Part shown: positions 43,122 to 52,197 of the stretch, in pieces
How the letters are laid out: each line of letters opens with the position of its first letter
Position numbering within the stretch: the stretch's first letter is position 1
Assembly (NCBI GenBank): GCA_040755615.1
Contig: JBFMAL010000002.1
Span: 49,055 to 113,054 of the forward strand
DNA length: 64,000 nucleotides
Reading direction: 5' to 3'
Source of the DNA: DYEP01 sp040755615
Lineage (GTDB): Bacteria > Bacillota > Sulfobacillia > DUSP01 > DYEP01
Notes under the pieces: generated by a model
The model's input: the letters and a program-made list of their open reading frames with translations, nothing else
Databases searched by the model: none
What the model was told of the DNA's origin: nothing
Position numbers and translations under genes: made by a program

Positions 43122-43362
43122 TTTCGCTGGCAACCTCCCCCATGGCATGCTGACGTACTGTTGTAAAATCTTGTTCCTCGGCAACCGGCACACAACCTTT
43201 TAGAGCAGCTATCCCCTCGCTATCCTTTTCGACCTGTACAGTATCGCCCCGGATCACAAAGCGAAGACGCGTACCCGGTGTGGCACCTAAAAATTTGCGT
43301 ATTTCTGCCGGGATAGTTAGCTGGCCTTTAGCTGATATCTTAGCGATAGGCACAGTTCTCAC
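43096..43362 (-). CDS. vapB: AbrB/SpoVT-type antitoxin
   Basis: 88 residues: a swapped-hairpin AbrB domain at the N-terminus (AKISAKGQLTIPAEIRKFLGATPGTRLRF), then a flexible acidic tail (EIAGEGKDD) likely to bind the PIN toxin. GTG start. It probably autoregulates the operon. Confidence 0.85.
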   Translation of the reverse strand: MRTVPIAKISAKGQLTIPAEIRKFLGATPGTRLRFVIRGDTVQVEKDSEGIAALKGCVPVAEEQDFTTVRQHAMGEVASEIAGEGKDD

Positions 43363-43426
43363 CCCATTTTCCTTACTTTTATTCTATTGTAAAGGAAGCA
43401 GCTATGGGTGTAAAGTCGCACTTAGA

Positions 43427-43800
43427 TAATTAGATCCAGCGGATGGTAGCTCCGCTTTTTGCGCTCGGCTTTTGGAGTTCAGGAAAGGAAAGCGCCCTAA
43501 AGGACCTGGGTGTACGCAAAGTCTGCCTGCCTTACAAAGGCAAACGCAGTCAGAGCCGAACCGAATACCAACGCCAATCCTGGTTTGGGGCGATTGCAGC
43601 ACTGGCGAGCCGGTCAGGAAGGAACGATCAGCGAGCTGAAAAGGCGATATGGACTCAACCGGACGGTACCGGGGACTGGCCGGTTGTCGTTCTAGGATAG
43701 GCGGGGCCATTGGGCAAATAGCAACGTCAAACTATGATCAACTTGTCAAGGGTAAATTGCCGAGGAGTAGTCGGCAAACTGCTTTTTTCAGCAGAATCTA
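43427..43800 (+). mobile_element. 3' fragment of the ISNCY/IS1182-like element (copy 3)
   Basis: Transposase C-terminus (KVCLPYKGKRSQSRTEYQ, then the AGQEGTISELKRRYGLNRT block) and the terminal GCTTTTTTCAGCAGAATCTAA ending at 43800. Same orientation as copy 2; together they bracket the toxin-antitoxin pair. A short deletion removes about 25 bases near 43710 relative to copy 2. Confidence 0.75.
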
Positions 43801-43843
43801 ATTAGGTTCGGTAAGGATGTAGAAGAGGAAAAAGCGTTTGAGG

Positions 43844-44326
43844 TTAACGGTGATACGGTTCGTTCCGGATGATCCTGAACGCCCTATACAGCTGCTCAAG
43901 GAGGACCATTGGTACCATCTGGTGCGGTAAGGTCATCCTAGACAACGAAAGCAGCATCTGGGAGCGTTGTTTGAGGCTGCGCGATAATCCATGGGCTCCG
44001 CCTATAAGGAACGTGACGTCAGATATGCCCGATACCATCAGTTCCTTGAGGTACGAGGCAAATTCCTCTGACGTCAGCTGTCTCCCCCGCTCATCGAGCG
44101 TGACGACGTGGGTGTCCCGGCGGAGCCTTCCCACAATGACCTCTGCTTCCTTCTCCAGGTACTGCTCAATCAGCAAATCGTTAACCATGTCCACCTGCGG
44201 GTGGGCCCCAGTTTCTATGACCTCTACTTTACTATACGGGCTCAGGCGCTTTGCGTACTCAGTCGCGGCTGCCCGGAAGAACAACTCCCTTATCTTACCC
44301 GACAGGATCAGGGTTATGCGCATCAT
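43844..44326 (-). CDS. rlmH: 23S rRNA (pseudouridine-1915-N3)-methyltransferase
   Basis: 160 residues of the SPOUT-fold RlmH family: VTLDERGRQLTSEEFASYL, the SAM-knot FLIGGAHGLS and the C-terminal LLEQLYRAFRIIRNEPYHR. It methylates pseudouridine 1915 in helix 69 of 23S rRNA. Last gene of the wal-murA-htrA run, as in many Firmicutes. Confidence 0.95.
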   Translation of the reverse strand: MMRITLILSGKIRELFFRAAATEYAKRLSPYSKVEVIETGAHPQVDMVNDLLIEQYLEKEAEVIVGRLRRDTHVVTLDERGRQLTSEEFASYLKELMVSGISDVTFLIGGAHGLSRSLKQRSQMLLSLSRMTLPHQMVPMVLLEQLYRAFRIIRNEPYHR

Positions 44327-44336
44327 TTCGGTTCCT

Positions 44337-45488
44337 TCAGTTCTGTGATGGCATCTCGCCCAGCACTACTTCTATGGATACGCTGGTATTGTTCCTCTGC
44401 ACGATAACAGTAAGTCGCTCGTTGGGCTTGTGCTTTTGGAGGATCGCCTTTAAGTCCTCGAATGAGTTAACGTCTTGGGCGCCTATCTTCAGGATGATGT
44501 CTCCTTCCCTGATGCCCGCCTTCTGTGCCGGGCTGCCGTCACCCACTCTGGCAACATAAAGGCCTCTTTCGAAGTAGATGCCGTAAGTGGCGGCAATCTC
44601 CTTCTCAGCGACCCATACGCCCATCCACGCCCGTGATACGCGGCCCTTCTCGATCAGTTCCTGGATGATAGGCTTTGCGGTGTTTATGGGTATCGCGAAC
44701 CCCATGCCTTCGCCGCTGAGCAGCTTCAGGGTGTTGATCCCTATAACCTCGCCTTCCATGTTGACCAGCGGTCCGCCGCTGTTGCCGGGGTTAATGACCG
44801 CGTCCGTCTGGATGACCTTGAATTCTCTTTCGTCGTACTGAATCTTCCTGTTGAGGCCGCTTATGACCCCTGACGTAACGGACCTCTGGAACTCCATGTC
44901 AAGCGGGTTGCCGATTGCCAGTACCGGTTCACCGACTTTCAGCTTGTCGGAGTCGCCGAGTGTGGCAACTGCCAGATTCTCCGCCTGTATCTTGATCACC
45001 GCCAGGTCTGTAGGACGGTCCGTTCCTACTACCTGAGCCACGCGGGCCGACCCGTCAGCCAGCACCACGACGATCTCCTGCGCACTCTCTATCACGTGAT
45101 AATTGGTGACGACGTGGCCTTTGCTGTCAAGGATGAACCCCGAACCAAAGCCCCTATCCACCACCCTGCGCTGACCGCTCCTGTCGTAGTAGACGCCCCT
45201 GTTCAGGATACCCACCACCGCCGGACCGACTTTGTCCGCAGCATATACAGAAGGGTACACAAACGTTGGAGCCTCAGGCGCCAACACTGGATCGGTGGGC
45301 GCAGAGGGCGGCGCACTCTGAGTATTATTTGCATTCGTTGCCTCGCTGCCGGGCGGTAGTATGCTGTCTGGCGCCAGCCCCGGTAGCGCCGTGGCAACTA
45401 GCAGACCTCCGATTACAGCTCCTAGAAGTCCCATCAGAAAGTACCCAAGCCACGAGTATCTCGGCCTTCTCGGGAAGTAGTATTCCAT
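44337..45488 (-). CDS. htrA: HtrA/DegP-type serine protease
   Basis: 383 residues. N-terminal membrane anchor (about 13-35), Pro/Ala-rich linker, trypsin-like domain with triad His in VTNYHVIES, Asp in DRPTDLAVI and Ser in NPGNSGGPLV, then one PDZ domain (GLYVARVGDGSPAQKAGIREGD). Extracytoplasmic quality-control protease. Two bases separate it from murA. Confidence 0.95.
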   Translation of the reverse strand: MEYYFPRRPRYSWLGYFLMGLLGAVIGGLLVATALPGLAPDSILPPGSEATNANNTQSAPPSAPTDPVLAPEAPTFVYPSVYAADKVGPAVVGILNRGVYYDRSGQRRVVDRGFGSGFILDSKGHVVTNYHVIESAQEIVVVLADGSARVAQVVGTDRPTDLAVIKIQAENLAVATLGDSDKLKVGEPVLAIGNPLDMEFQRSVTSGVISGLNRKIQYDEREFKVIQTDAVINPGNSGGPLVNMEGEVIGINTLKLLSGEGMGFAIPINTAKPIIQELIEKGRVSRAWMGVWVAEKEIAATYGIYFERGLYVARVGDGSPAQKAGIREGDIILKIGAQDVNSFEDLKAILQKHKPNERLTVIVQRNNTSVSIEVVLGEMPSQN

Positions 45489-45490
45489 AG

Positions 45491-46756
45491 TTACGCCTCC
45501 TTAATGGATACACTGGCACCGACTGCCTGAAGCTTATCAACCATTGAGTCATAACCGCGCTCAACGTGTTCCACTCGATATACCGACGTCTCTCCTTCAG
45601 CCCCCAGTCCGGCTATGACCAGGGCTGCACCTGCCCGCAAGTCGTTAGCATGTACGGGCGCCCCGTACAATGTGGGCACACCTTCCACTATGGCAGTCCT
45701 GCCATCCACTTTGATGCTCGCTCCCATGCGGATCAGCTCGTTCACGTAGCCGAACCGGTTGTCATAGATAGTCTCCTGGATTACGCTTACCCCGTCCGCC
45801 TTTGCAGCTACTGCGACCAGAGGTTGCTGGAGGTCTGTGGGAAAACCAGGATAAGGCAGCGTCTTGGCCGTGACTGCTTTGGGCCGTTGTTCAGAAATCA
45901 CTCGTACTGAATCGCCCTTGTCACACACCTGTGCGCCCATTTCCGCGATCTTCGCACAGATAGAATCCAGATGTTTGGGGATGACGTTTTCCACCGTGAG
46001 ATCACCCCCGGCTGAAACACAAGCCAACATATAAGTGCCTGCTTCAATATCGTCAGGAATGATCGTGTGGGTGCAACCCTGAAGGGACGTGACCCCCTTC
46101 ACCCTTATTACATCCGTCCCTGCGCCCTGCACCTTGGCGCCCATGGCATTCAGGTAGTTGGCCAAATCCACTATGTGGGGTTCTTTTGCGGCGTTCTCAA
46201 TGACTGTCGTGCCCTCGGCAAGCACTGCGGCAAGCATGATATTGACCGTGGCGCCCACGCTCACCAGGTCCAAATATACCTGCGCACCTACCATCTTCTT
46301 CGCAGAGAGCTTTACGATCCCATGTTCAAGTACAGCTTCTGCGCCAAGGCTCCTGAAGCCCTTCAGGTGCTGGTCTATAGGACGAATCCCGATGTCACAG
46401 CCTCCCGGGAGCGCCACCTCGGCCCGGCCGAATCTTGCAAGGAGCGCGCCGAGCAGGTAATATGAAGCTCGGAGTCTCTTTACTTGTTCGTATGGAGCCC
46501 TGTACGAGCTAAAACCGTTGGGCCTGATGATGAGACGCCTCTCCTCAGGATAGTGCTGGATATCCGCACCGAGCTCCCGAAGGATCTCGCAAAAAACCTT
46601 CACATCCCGTATGTTCGGCACGTTATCGAGCGCCGACGGGCCGGTAGCCAGGAGCGCTGCCGGAATTAAAGCGACAGACGAATTCTTTGACCCGCTGATC
46701 TGCACAGTACCCTGTAGCGGCCTTTTGCCTTCGATTACCAGTCTTTTCTCTCCCAC
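45491..46756 (-). CDS. murA: UDP-N-acetylglucosamine 1-carboxyvinyltransferase
   Basis: 421 residues, EPSP-synthase fold. ISGSKNSSVALIPAALLA near the start binds substrate; LPGGCDIGIRPIDQHL holds the fosfomycin-target Cys. Adds enolpyruvate to UDP-GlcNAc, the first committed peptidoglycan step. Lies 12 bases after yycI in the cell-wall operon; Firmicutes often have two MurA paralogues and this one may be either. Confidence 0.95.
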   Translation of the reverse strand: MGEKRLVIEGKRPLQGTVQISGSKNSSVALIPAALLATGPSALDNVPNIRDVKVFCEILRELGADIQHYPEERRLIIRPNGFSSYRAPYEQVKRLRASYYLLGALLARFGRAEVALPGGCDIGIRPIDQHLKGFRSLGAEAVLEHGIVKLSAKKMVGAQVYLDLVSVGATVNIMLAAVLAEGTTVIENAAKEPHIVDLANYLNAMGAKVQGAGTDVIRVKGVTSLQGCTHTIIPDDIEAGTYMLACVSAGGDLTVENVIPKHLDSICAKIAEMGAQVCDKGDSVRVISEQRPKAVTAKTLPYPGFPTDLQQPLVAVAAKADGVSVIQETIYDNRFGYVNELIRMGASIKVDGRTAIVEGVPTLYGAPVHANDLRAGAALVIAGLGAEGETSVYRVEHVERGYDSMVDKLQAVGASVSIKEA

Positions 46757-46768
46757 TTGAGCCCCCCC

Positions 46769-47653
46769 TTAGCGGAACAGGTTCCCTGAAGGCATCTCCA
46801 TTTCTCCTGTGTATGCGTTTACGTAATAAACCCTTCCATCACGGAAGCGTACCCGCCAGACCGGTACCGCTTCCCACTGCCTGGCGTTATACGGCTCAGT
46901 GAAATAGCCCAGGCTAAGTGCTTCAACTATAAATTCCCGCGCCGGCCAAGTACCTTTAACCTGTCCCGCCACCATCTCCAAGGCATCGGTAGGCGGTATC
47001 ACGGCCCTCTTACGCCCGGCTGAGCCTGTTACATCGAACCAGGTCAAAAGCACGGTCTCAAGCCCGCCCGGTCCCACCATCCCGACTGCTTGTCCTCCAT
47101 AAATCACCCTGTTATCAACTTCTTGGTAGTAGTAGACGAGAAACTTGCCCGAGCGTTCATCCTGGTAAATGCTATCAAACCGTGCGCCGTCGGGCAGCCC
47201 GCCCCTCTCTACCCAGAACTCGTCGAAGATCCTTCTTGCAGCGGCGCTGTCCAGGATTACGGGTACCTGGTTGCTTTCGAGCCGGAAAATCATCGCCCCA
47301 TTGTCATAAAACGTCAGTATCTCATTTCCGCGCCTGTATATCGTGCGTCCCGGTTCTTCATGGCGCAGAATAGTGCCTTCACTATCGCCAAAGAACAGCG
47401 ACACGGCCTCTTCCTGTGAGTACCTGTGCCTCAGGGTAATCTTGGCCAGGGCGGGCGCGCGTTCTGGAACAGGCGTAACCAGTTTTATGCCAGCCTCGGC
47501 AAGACGCGCCGTTGTCTTGGCCACCTGCGCGCTGTCAACCACCGTCAGGTGGCCTTCGCCTCGCCCAGGGTCAGCATAAAGCCGGTATCCTAAAAACAAG
47601 TTTAGCACTAAATAACATAATATCAAAATGGTTTTCGCTCTCGCCCAATCCAT
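46769..47653 (-). CDS. yycI: YycI-like regulator of WalK
   Basis: 294 residues. One N-terminal membrane span (about 6-25, ILILCYLVLNLFLGYRLY) and an extracytoplasmic beta-rich domain ending GRVYYVNAYTGEMEMP. With YycH it forms a membrane complex that modulates WalK in Bacillus and relatives. Divergent, assigned by order, size and topology. Six bases after yycH. Confidence 0.8.
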   Translation of the reverse strand: MDWARAKTILILCYLVLNLFLGYRLYADPGRGEGHLTVVDSAQVAKTTARLAEAGIKLVTPVPERAPALAKITLRHRYSQEEAVSLFFGDSEGTILRHEEPGRTIYRRGNEILTFYDNGAMIFRLESNQVPVILDSAAARRIFDEFWVERGGLPDGARFDSIYQDERSGKFLVYYYQEVDNRVIYGGQAVGMVGPGGLETVLLTWFDVTGSAGRKRAVIPPTDALEMVAGQVKGTWPAREFIVEALSLGYFTEPYNARQWEAVPVWRVRFRDGRVYYVNAYTGEMEMPSGNLFR

Positions 47654-47659
47654 AATTTC

Positions 47660-48901
47660 TCACCTGTTTTCAAAGAGCGTCCCCGTATGTGCGTTGATCA
47701 GGAACTTCATCCCGTCAATAAGTGTAATGACCCAGACCGGTCTATAAGATCTGTACCCGCCGCGTTCAGAGAAGGCATAGGCAGGCAGTATGTGTCTGAC
47801 ATCTTCTACCCGTACCGTACGCGCAGGGAGGTCAAACGGGAACACAGGAGGGATCATAGGCAGTGAACTGCCGGCCTGACCCGGCCCGGTTCCAATTCTC
47901 TTCGCGCTGACCACCCCTCTGTTACCGACGGTAACCTCAATAACAGGCTGGTCTATCGCCAGTCCCTTGGGCGACCACGAAAACACCAGCCTGTATCCTG
48001 TCTTGCCTTCGCCCCAGGATACTCTCGTATAATCTACCAGGTACGGATGATCCGGCCACCCGACCGTACTGGCGATAAATGTGTCAGCCTCAAGAAGGGC
48101 ACTCAGCAATGAGTAACTCCCTCTTTCCGGCAGGCTGGAGGGGTCCGAAAACTCCAGCGTGCCGTCAGAGTAAACGCGGAGCCCTCTTACGCCGTCGGTG
48201 TAGATCAACGCCCCGTCCATCTCTTCAATGCTTCTCACCACAGATGGGTCAAGAAAAAAGGCAGCCAGCAAGTCAGGCGCGATCCCTGCAGCGGCTGCCG
48301 ACATCGCACCGCGGGTTAGGTGCGGTATGACAGTTAACCACAGCGATTCGTCGCTCGAAGACAGCGGTGTTCCGCTGACTCCGCCCGGAATCAATTCGAG
48401 CTCGGGCGGATTCTTAATCTTGAGCCAGGCCGAGTAGCCACTATCTGTCACGTAACCCGCATTGGCCTGTGCATTTATGAGCAGAAGTGACTGCACGCGG
48501 GTTTCTGCATGTTCTGGGTTGCCCGAGAACAGCTCAAGCGGCAGCGGGTGGGCGAAGTCTGCCTGGAATCTGGCGTATTCCTCCGGGAATCCCTCCCAGC
48601 CCTCTCCGGCCTCGGCACCCCTTAAGGCACTCACCAGTTCATCAAAGAGCACGTCGAAACCGGGGTCCCCGGGGAGAAACACCCAGTATGACTCCCCAGC
48701 CGACAGGGTGATCATCGCGGGCCGAACCAGTCTAACCCAGTCTGAGCCCGTCTCGCGGGCTACTCTCCACCGGACCGCGGGTTCCAGCGGCTCATACTGG
48801 CCCGGAGTACCCCACCACACTTGCCAGGTAAGGAATAGGCTGCATGCTACCAGTGCTGCAAGCAGCACGGTTTTTGCGGCTTCCAGCCTCTCGGGTTTCA
48901 C
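47660..48901 (-). CDS. yycH: YycH-like regulator of WalK
   Basis: 413 residues: one N-terminal membrane span (about 8-25) and a long extracytoplasmic part (YWVFLPGDPGFDVLFDELV, MKFLINAHTGTLFE at the end). Position after walK and before yycI is conserved across Firmicutes. The IS110 remnant between walK and this gene may disturb co-transcription. Confidence 0.8.
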   Translation of the reverse strand: MKPERLEAAKTVLLAALVACSLFLTWQVWWGTPGQYEPLEPAVRWRVARETGSDWVRLVRPAMITLSAGESYWVFLPGDPGFDVLFDELVSALRGAEAGEGWEGFPEEYARFQADFAHPLPLELFSGNPEHAETRVQSLLLINAQANAGYVTDSGYSAWLKIKNPPELELIPGGVSGTPLSSSDESLWLTVIPHLTRGAMSAAAAGIAPDLLAAFFLDPSVVRSIEEMDGALIYTDGVRGLRVYSDGTLEFSDPSSLPERGSYSLLSALLEADTFIASTVGWPDHPYLVDYTRVSWGEGKTGYRLVFSWSPKGLAIDQPVIEVTVGNRGVVSAKRIGTGPGQAGSSLPMIPPVFPFDLPARTVRVEDVRHILPAYAFSERGGYRSYRPVWVITLIDGMKFLINAHTGTLFENR

Positions 48902-48930
48902 TGTCGCTGTCCACCCCTAACACATCAACT

Positions 48931-49225
48931 TAGGATCAGATGCCCGGTAGGCATCAGGTCCAGTGAAGTGATACAGTAAATGACCATTCCGGGGAAAGGC
49001 GCCATTCCACAATGGCTAGACCGCTCACAAAAGATGGACTCTCCCTGGAGCCAGCGCGCGCAACAGAGAATAAAAGTACACTTAGCTGGTATCGGCTGGC
49101 CGACAACCGAGACATCTGCGGCAGTGCCGGCCCCTCTGGCCTGATGCCACCGTTTGTTATGGTATAAAGGCATACAACTGCCTTCGTTGTCCCAGGATCG
49201 ATAGCCCTTTGGGTGTTGTGAATCC
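48931..49225 (-). mobile_element. IS110 remnant between walK and yycH
   Basis: Plus-strand sequence matches the left end of the IS110 element at 5445 (GGATCAGATGCCCGGTAGG, CATTCCGGGGAAAGG, TTAGCTGGTATCGGCTGG for the transposase start), then jumps to its middle (ATAAAGG ... GCCTTCGTTGT, GATCGATAGCCC). So about 240 bases of the gene are deleted and the 3' part is missing. The remnant is in the plus orientation, opposite to the wal operon. Confidence 0.75.
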
Positions 49226-50995
49226 TCAAAAGTTCGCTGTAGAGACAGAGGGTCTTGCAGGGGGCAGTTCGATGCGCACCTCGGTACCGCGGCCCACTTC
49301 TGAATCAATAAAAATGTCGCCTCCGTGAGATATCACTATTTCCCTGGCAATGGAAAGCCCAAGCCCGGTACCGCCCAGTTCTCTCGAACGTGCCTTGTCC
49401 ACCCTGTAGAAACGTTCAAATACCCTGGGGAGATCCTCTTTCGGGATCCCTATCCCCGTATCCTTTACCCGGACGACCACACGCCCTCTTTCCCGGCGTA
49501 CAGAAACGCAAATGGCACCCCCCTCACCAGTATACTTCACGGCATTGGACAACACATTGGAAAATACCTGTAGCAGCCGGTCTCGGTCCCCCAGCACGCG
49601 TACTCCCCGGGAGCGTCGGAACGAGACTGAAATACCCTTCGTCTTCATGTGGATGCTGAGCTTGTCTAAGACCTCCTGCATAAGATCGCCCAGGTCCGCA
49701 ACTTCAGAGAGTCTCGTAGCCCCTGCATGATCGAGAGTGGACAGATCCAGCAGGTCGGTGATAAGTCGCGCCATTCGGTCCACCTCTCCGTGTACCACCT
49801 TTAAGAAGCGTCTGGCCAGCGCAGGGTCTTCACCCGCCACGCCGTCAAGAAGCGTTTCGATGTAGCTCTTAATTGACGTGACGGGAGTCCTAAGTTCATG
49901 AGAAACGTTTGCCACAAAGTCTTTCCTCATCTTCTCAAGCCGTTCTTGCTCTGTTATGTCCTGGAGTACCAGGACAGTACCGGCACCCCGGGGGTCGGGC
50001 GCATGCATGGCAGCCAGATGCACCATGACGGAACAGGATCCCACCTTCATGCGCCTCGAGATAGGACCCCCGGCGGCCGCTTCCTTCAACAGCTCCGGCG
50101 TTATATCCGGTATAATCTCTTGAATCGGGGCGCCTACCAGCTCTGCCTGACCCACTATGGCCTCCGCTGCCCGGTTTGATAAAAGCACCGTTCCAGCCGA
50201 GTCCAGTGCCAGCACACCGTCAGTCATATGCCTAAGTACCGCCTCGAGTTTGCCCTTTTCTGCGGTGATGTCACTCAGAGTGTGCCTGAGCCGCTCGGTG
50301 AGGTGGTTAAACATGCGACCCAGCTGCCCAATTTCGTCTTCGGACCGGACGCGTATACGCTGGTCAAACCTTCCTGCTGCCATCTCTGCAGCCTTTGTCG
50401 TAACCTCTTTGATCGGGCTCGTTATGGTACGTGCGAGAGCAAGCCCTACGAATACGCTTACAAATAGTGCGATAATTGTGCCCGAAAAAAGAATGGAGCG
50501 GACATCGCCCAAAGTCCCGTATATCCCTTCAAGCGACCCTACGAGGTACACGGCCCCTGATACACGACCATCAGAACCTACCGGGACCACGGAGTGAAGA
50601 TGCCTTTCACCCGAGCGGGGGTCAACCCTGGCCATCTCGGCAGGATATCCTGCCAAAGCCCGAGCCACCTGGGACTGTACTGCCAGGCGTGATATGGTTT
50701 CAATGCTGGTGGCACTTACTACTACCCCCGACGCGTTGAATACCCCAACCTCAAACCCAGTCTGGCGACCAAACTCCGTGACAAGTCTATGTACGTATTC
50801 CTTGTCGGCGTCAGCTTCCAGGTATCTCTCAACAAAACCTGCCACCAGGTTTGCCTGGGTCGATAGGGTGTTGGAAAAGCTGCTTAAGTAATAATCCTCC
50901 AGCGACTGCAGCAGATAGTACCCTGCGATCTGCATGGCGAGGAGGATGAGCAGCACATATATTAGCGCAAGCCTCCATTGAATGCTCCTTGACAT
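49226..50995 (-). CDS. walK: sensor histidine kinase WalK
   Basis: 589 residues. Two membrane spans (about 8-29 and 168-190) flank an extracellular Cache-like sensor; then HAMP (KEVTTKAAEMAAGRFDQRI), PAS (about 245-345), HisKA with phospho-acceptor His in FVANVSHELRTPVTSI, and HATPase_c (VKDTGIGIPKEDLPRVFERF, GTGLGLSI). Controls cell-wall hydrolase and synthesis genes with WalR. Two bases after walR. Confidence 0.95.
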   Translation of the reverse strand: MSRSIQWRLALIYVLLILLAMQIAGYYLLQSLEDYYLSSFSNTLSTQANLVAGFVERYLEADADKEYVHRLVTEFGRQTGFEVGVFNASGVVVSATSIETISRLAVQSQVARALAGYPAEMARVDPRSGERHLHSVVPVGSDGRVSGAVYLVGSLEGIYGTLGDVRSILFSGTIIALFVSVFVGLALARTITSPIKEVTTKAAEMAAGRFDQRIRVRSEDEIGQLGRMFNHLTERLRHTLSDITAEKGKLEAVLRHMTDGVLALDSAGTVLLSNRAAEAIVGQAELVGAPIQEIIPDITPELLKEAAAGGPISRRMKVGSCSVMVHLAAMHAPDPRGAGTVLVLQDITEQERLEKMRKDFVANVSHELRTPVTSIKSYIETLLDGVAGEDPALARRFLKVVHGEVDRMARLITDLLDLSTLDHAGATRLSEVADLGDLMQEVLDKLSIHMKTKGISVSFRRSRGVRVLGDRDRLLQVFSNVLSNAVKYTGEGGAICVSVRRERGRVVVRVKDTGIGIPKEDLPRVFERFYRVDKARSRELGGTGLGLSIAREIVISHGGDIFIDSEVGRGTEVRIELPPARPSVSTANF

Positions 50996-50997
50996 TA

Positions 50998-51687
50998 CTA
51001 GCCCCTCTTAAAATAGTAGCCGACCCCGCGCTTAGTATGGATATACTTCGGATTGGATGGGTCATCTTCAACCTTCTCCCGCAGGCGCCGGATTGTCACA
51101 TCCACTGTTCGCGTGTCGCCGAAATACGTGTACCCCCAGACGTCATCCAGCAGGCTTTCTCTGGAAAACACCTGGCCCGGATGCATCGCCAGGTACTTCA
51201 GCAGTTCAAACTCCCTCTGCGAAAGGGCCACCGGTACGTCTCCCTTCTGCACTTCGTATGTATCCAGGTTAATCGTAAGGTCCCCGCAAACAATTCGCCT
51301 GTCCAGGATCTGGCTTGGGAATGAAGCCGTACGGCGCAGGATCGCCCGGACGCGCGCCATCAGTTCTCTCGGGCTGAAGGGTTTGGTGACGTAATCATCC
51401 GCACCCATCTCAAGACCGAATACCTTGTCGAGTTCATCGTGTTTGGCCGTGAGCATTAGTATGGGCACGTTTGTCCGCTTTCTTATTTCCTGGCATACGG
51501 TAAACCCGTCCCGGCCGGGAAGCATGATATCCAGAATAACGAGGTCGGGCTCTGCGCTGCGCGCGAGGTCCAGGGCAGCGTCCCCGTCATAGGCTACCAG
51601 AACTTCATATCCCTGCCGCTCAAGGTTGAATTTAATTATGTCGGCAATGGGCTTTTCATCATCAACCACAAGTATCTTTTCAGTCAA
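50998..51687 (-). CDS. walR: response regulator WalR
   Basis: 229 residues from TTG at 51687; GGAGGTGATCCTC sits just upstream, making the GTG inside that site unlikely. OmpR-type: receiver with acceptor Asp in LVILDIMLPGRDG and switch Lys in DDYVTKPFSP, then a winged helix ending DVTIRRLREKVEDDPSNPKY and TKRGVGYYF. Activates the cell-wall homeostasis regulon. Confidence 0.95.
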   Translation of the reverse strand: MTEKILVVDDEKPIADIIKFNLERQGYEVLVAYDGDAALDLARSAEPDLVILDIMLPGRDGFTVCQEIRKRTNVPILMLTAKHDELDKVFGLEMGADDYVTKPFSPRELMARVRAILRRTASFPSQILDRRIVCGDLTINLDTYEVQKGDVPVALSQREFELLKYLAMHPGQVFSRESLLDDVWGYTYFGDTRTVDVTIRRLREKVEDDPSNPKYIHTKRGVGYYFKRG

Positions 51688-51922
51688 GAGGATCACCTCC
51701 AGGACTGAGCTAGTTCGCTCTTTCAGGCTCGGAGTCCTGCACCACAGTAACGTTTACATAAAGTTTTCAGCTCCGTGGCGAAGTTACCACCAAAGAATTG
51801 GCTGCCAGGACCGGCACTGCCCGACAGGCGACAGGCTTGCCCGGCGCTTGGACAGTTTTTTTCTTGTTGACACTTGTTCCCGGATGAAGTAAAATACGGA
51901 CAACCTCATCTCCTAGGAACAG

Positions 51923-52114
51923 GGGTGAGGTAGAGGCGCGGTCGGTCAAGAGTAATGTCGGGTAGAACGGCATCGATGACCCGGCAGGAAAGGGGCCACC
52001 GCCGAAGTCCGGAAAGCCTGTCCCAGGTTTCCGGGCTGGGGTTGCATCGAACAGGTGCAGCACTGTCATCCGGGATGCCTACCCTTGGGGCTCCGGATGG
52101 AGCGCTATCTCACT
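51923..52114 (+). ncRNA. lysine riboswitch (L-box)
   Basis: The core L-box blocks occur in order: GTGAGGTAGAGGCGCGG, AAGAGTAAT, GGAAAGGGGCCACCGCCGAAG split by helices, CTGGGG, and a closing GCGCTATCTCAC that pairs with the opening GTGAGGTAG as P1. It is followed by an intrinsic terminator and lysA, so lysine should switch off DAP decarboxylase transcription. Ends are given from the P1 helix. Confidence 0.82.
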
Positions 52115-52149
52115 CAAGGGGGAGAGGAGGGGTGTCATTTTGAAACGTG

Positions 52150-52176
52150 AGCACCCTTCTGGGTGCTTTTTCATTT
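52150..52176 (+). terminator. riboswitch expression-platform terminator
   Basis: AGCACCC-TTCT-GGGTGCT then TTTTCATTTT, a 7-bp perfect stem with a T-run. The upstream GGGGTGTC could pair with GCACCC as antiterminator. It lies between the aptamer and the lysA ribosome binding site. Confidence 0.85.
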
Positions 52177-52197
52177 TCCTCCGGGAGGTTGAACGAT

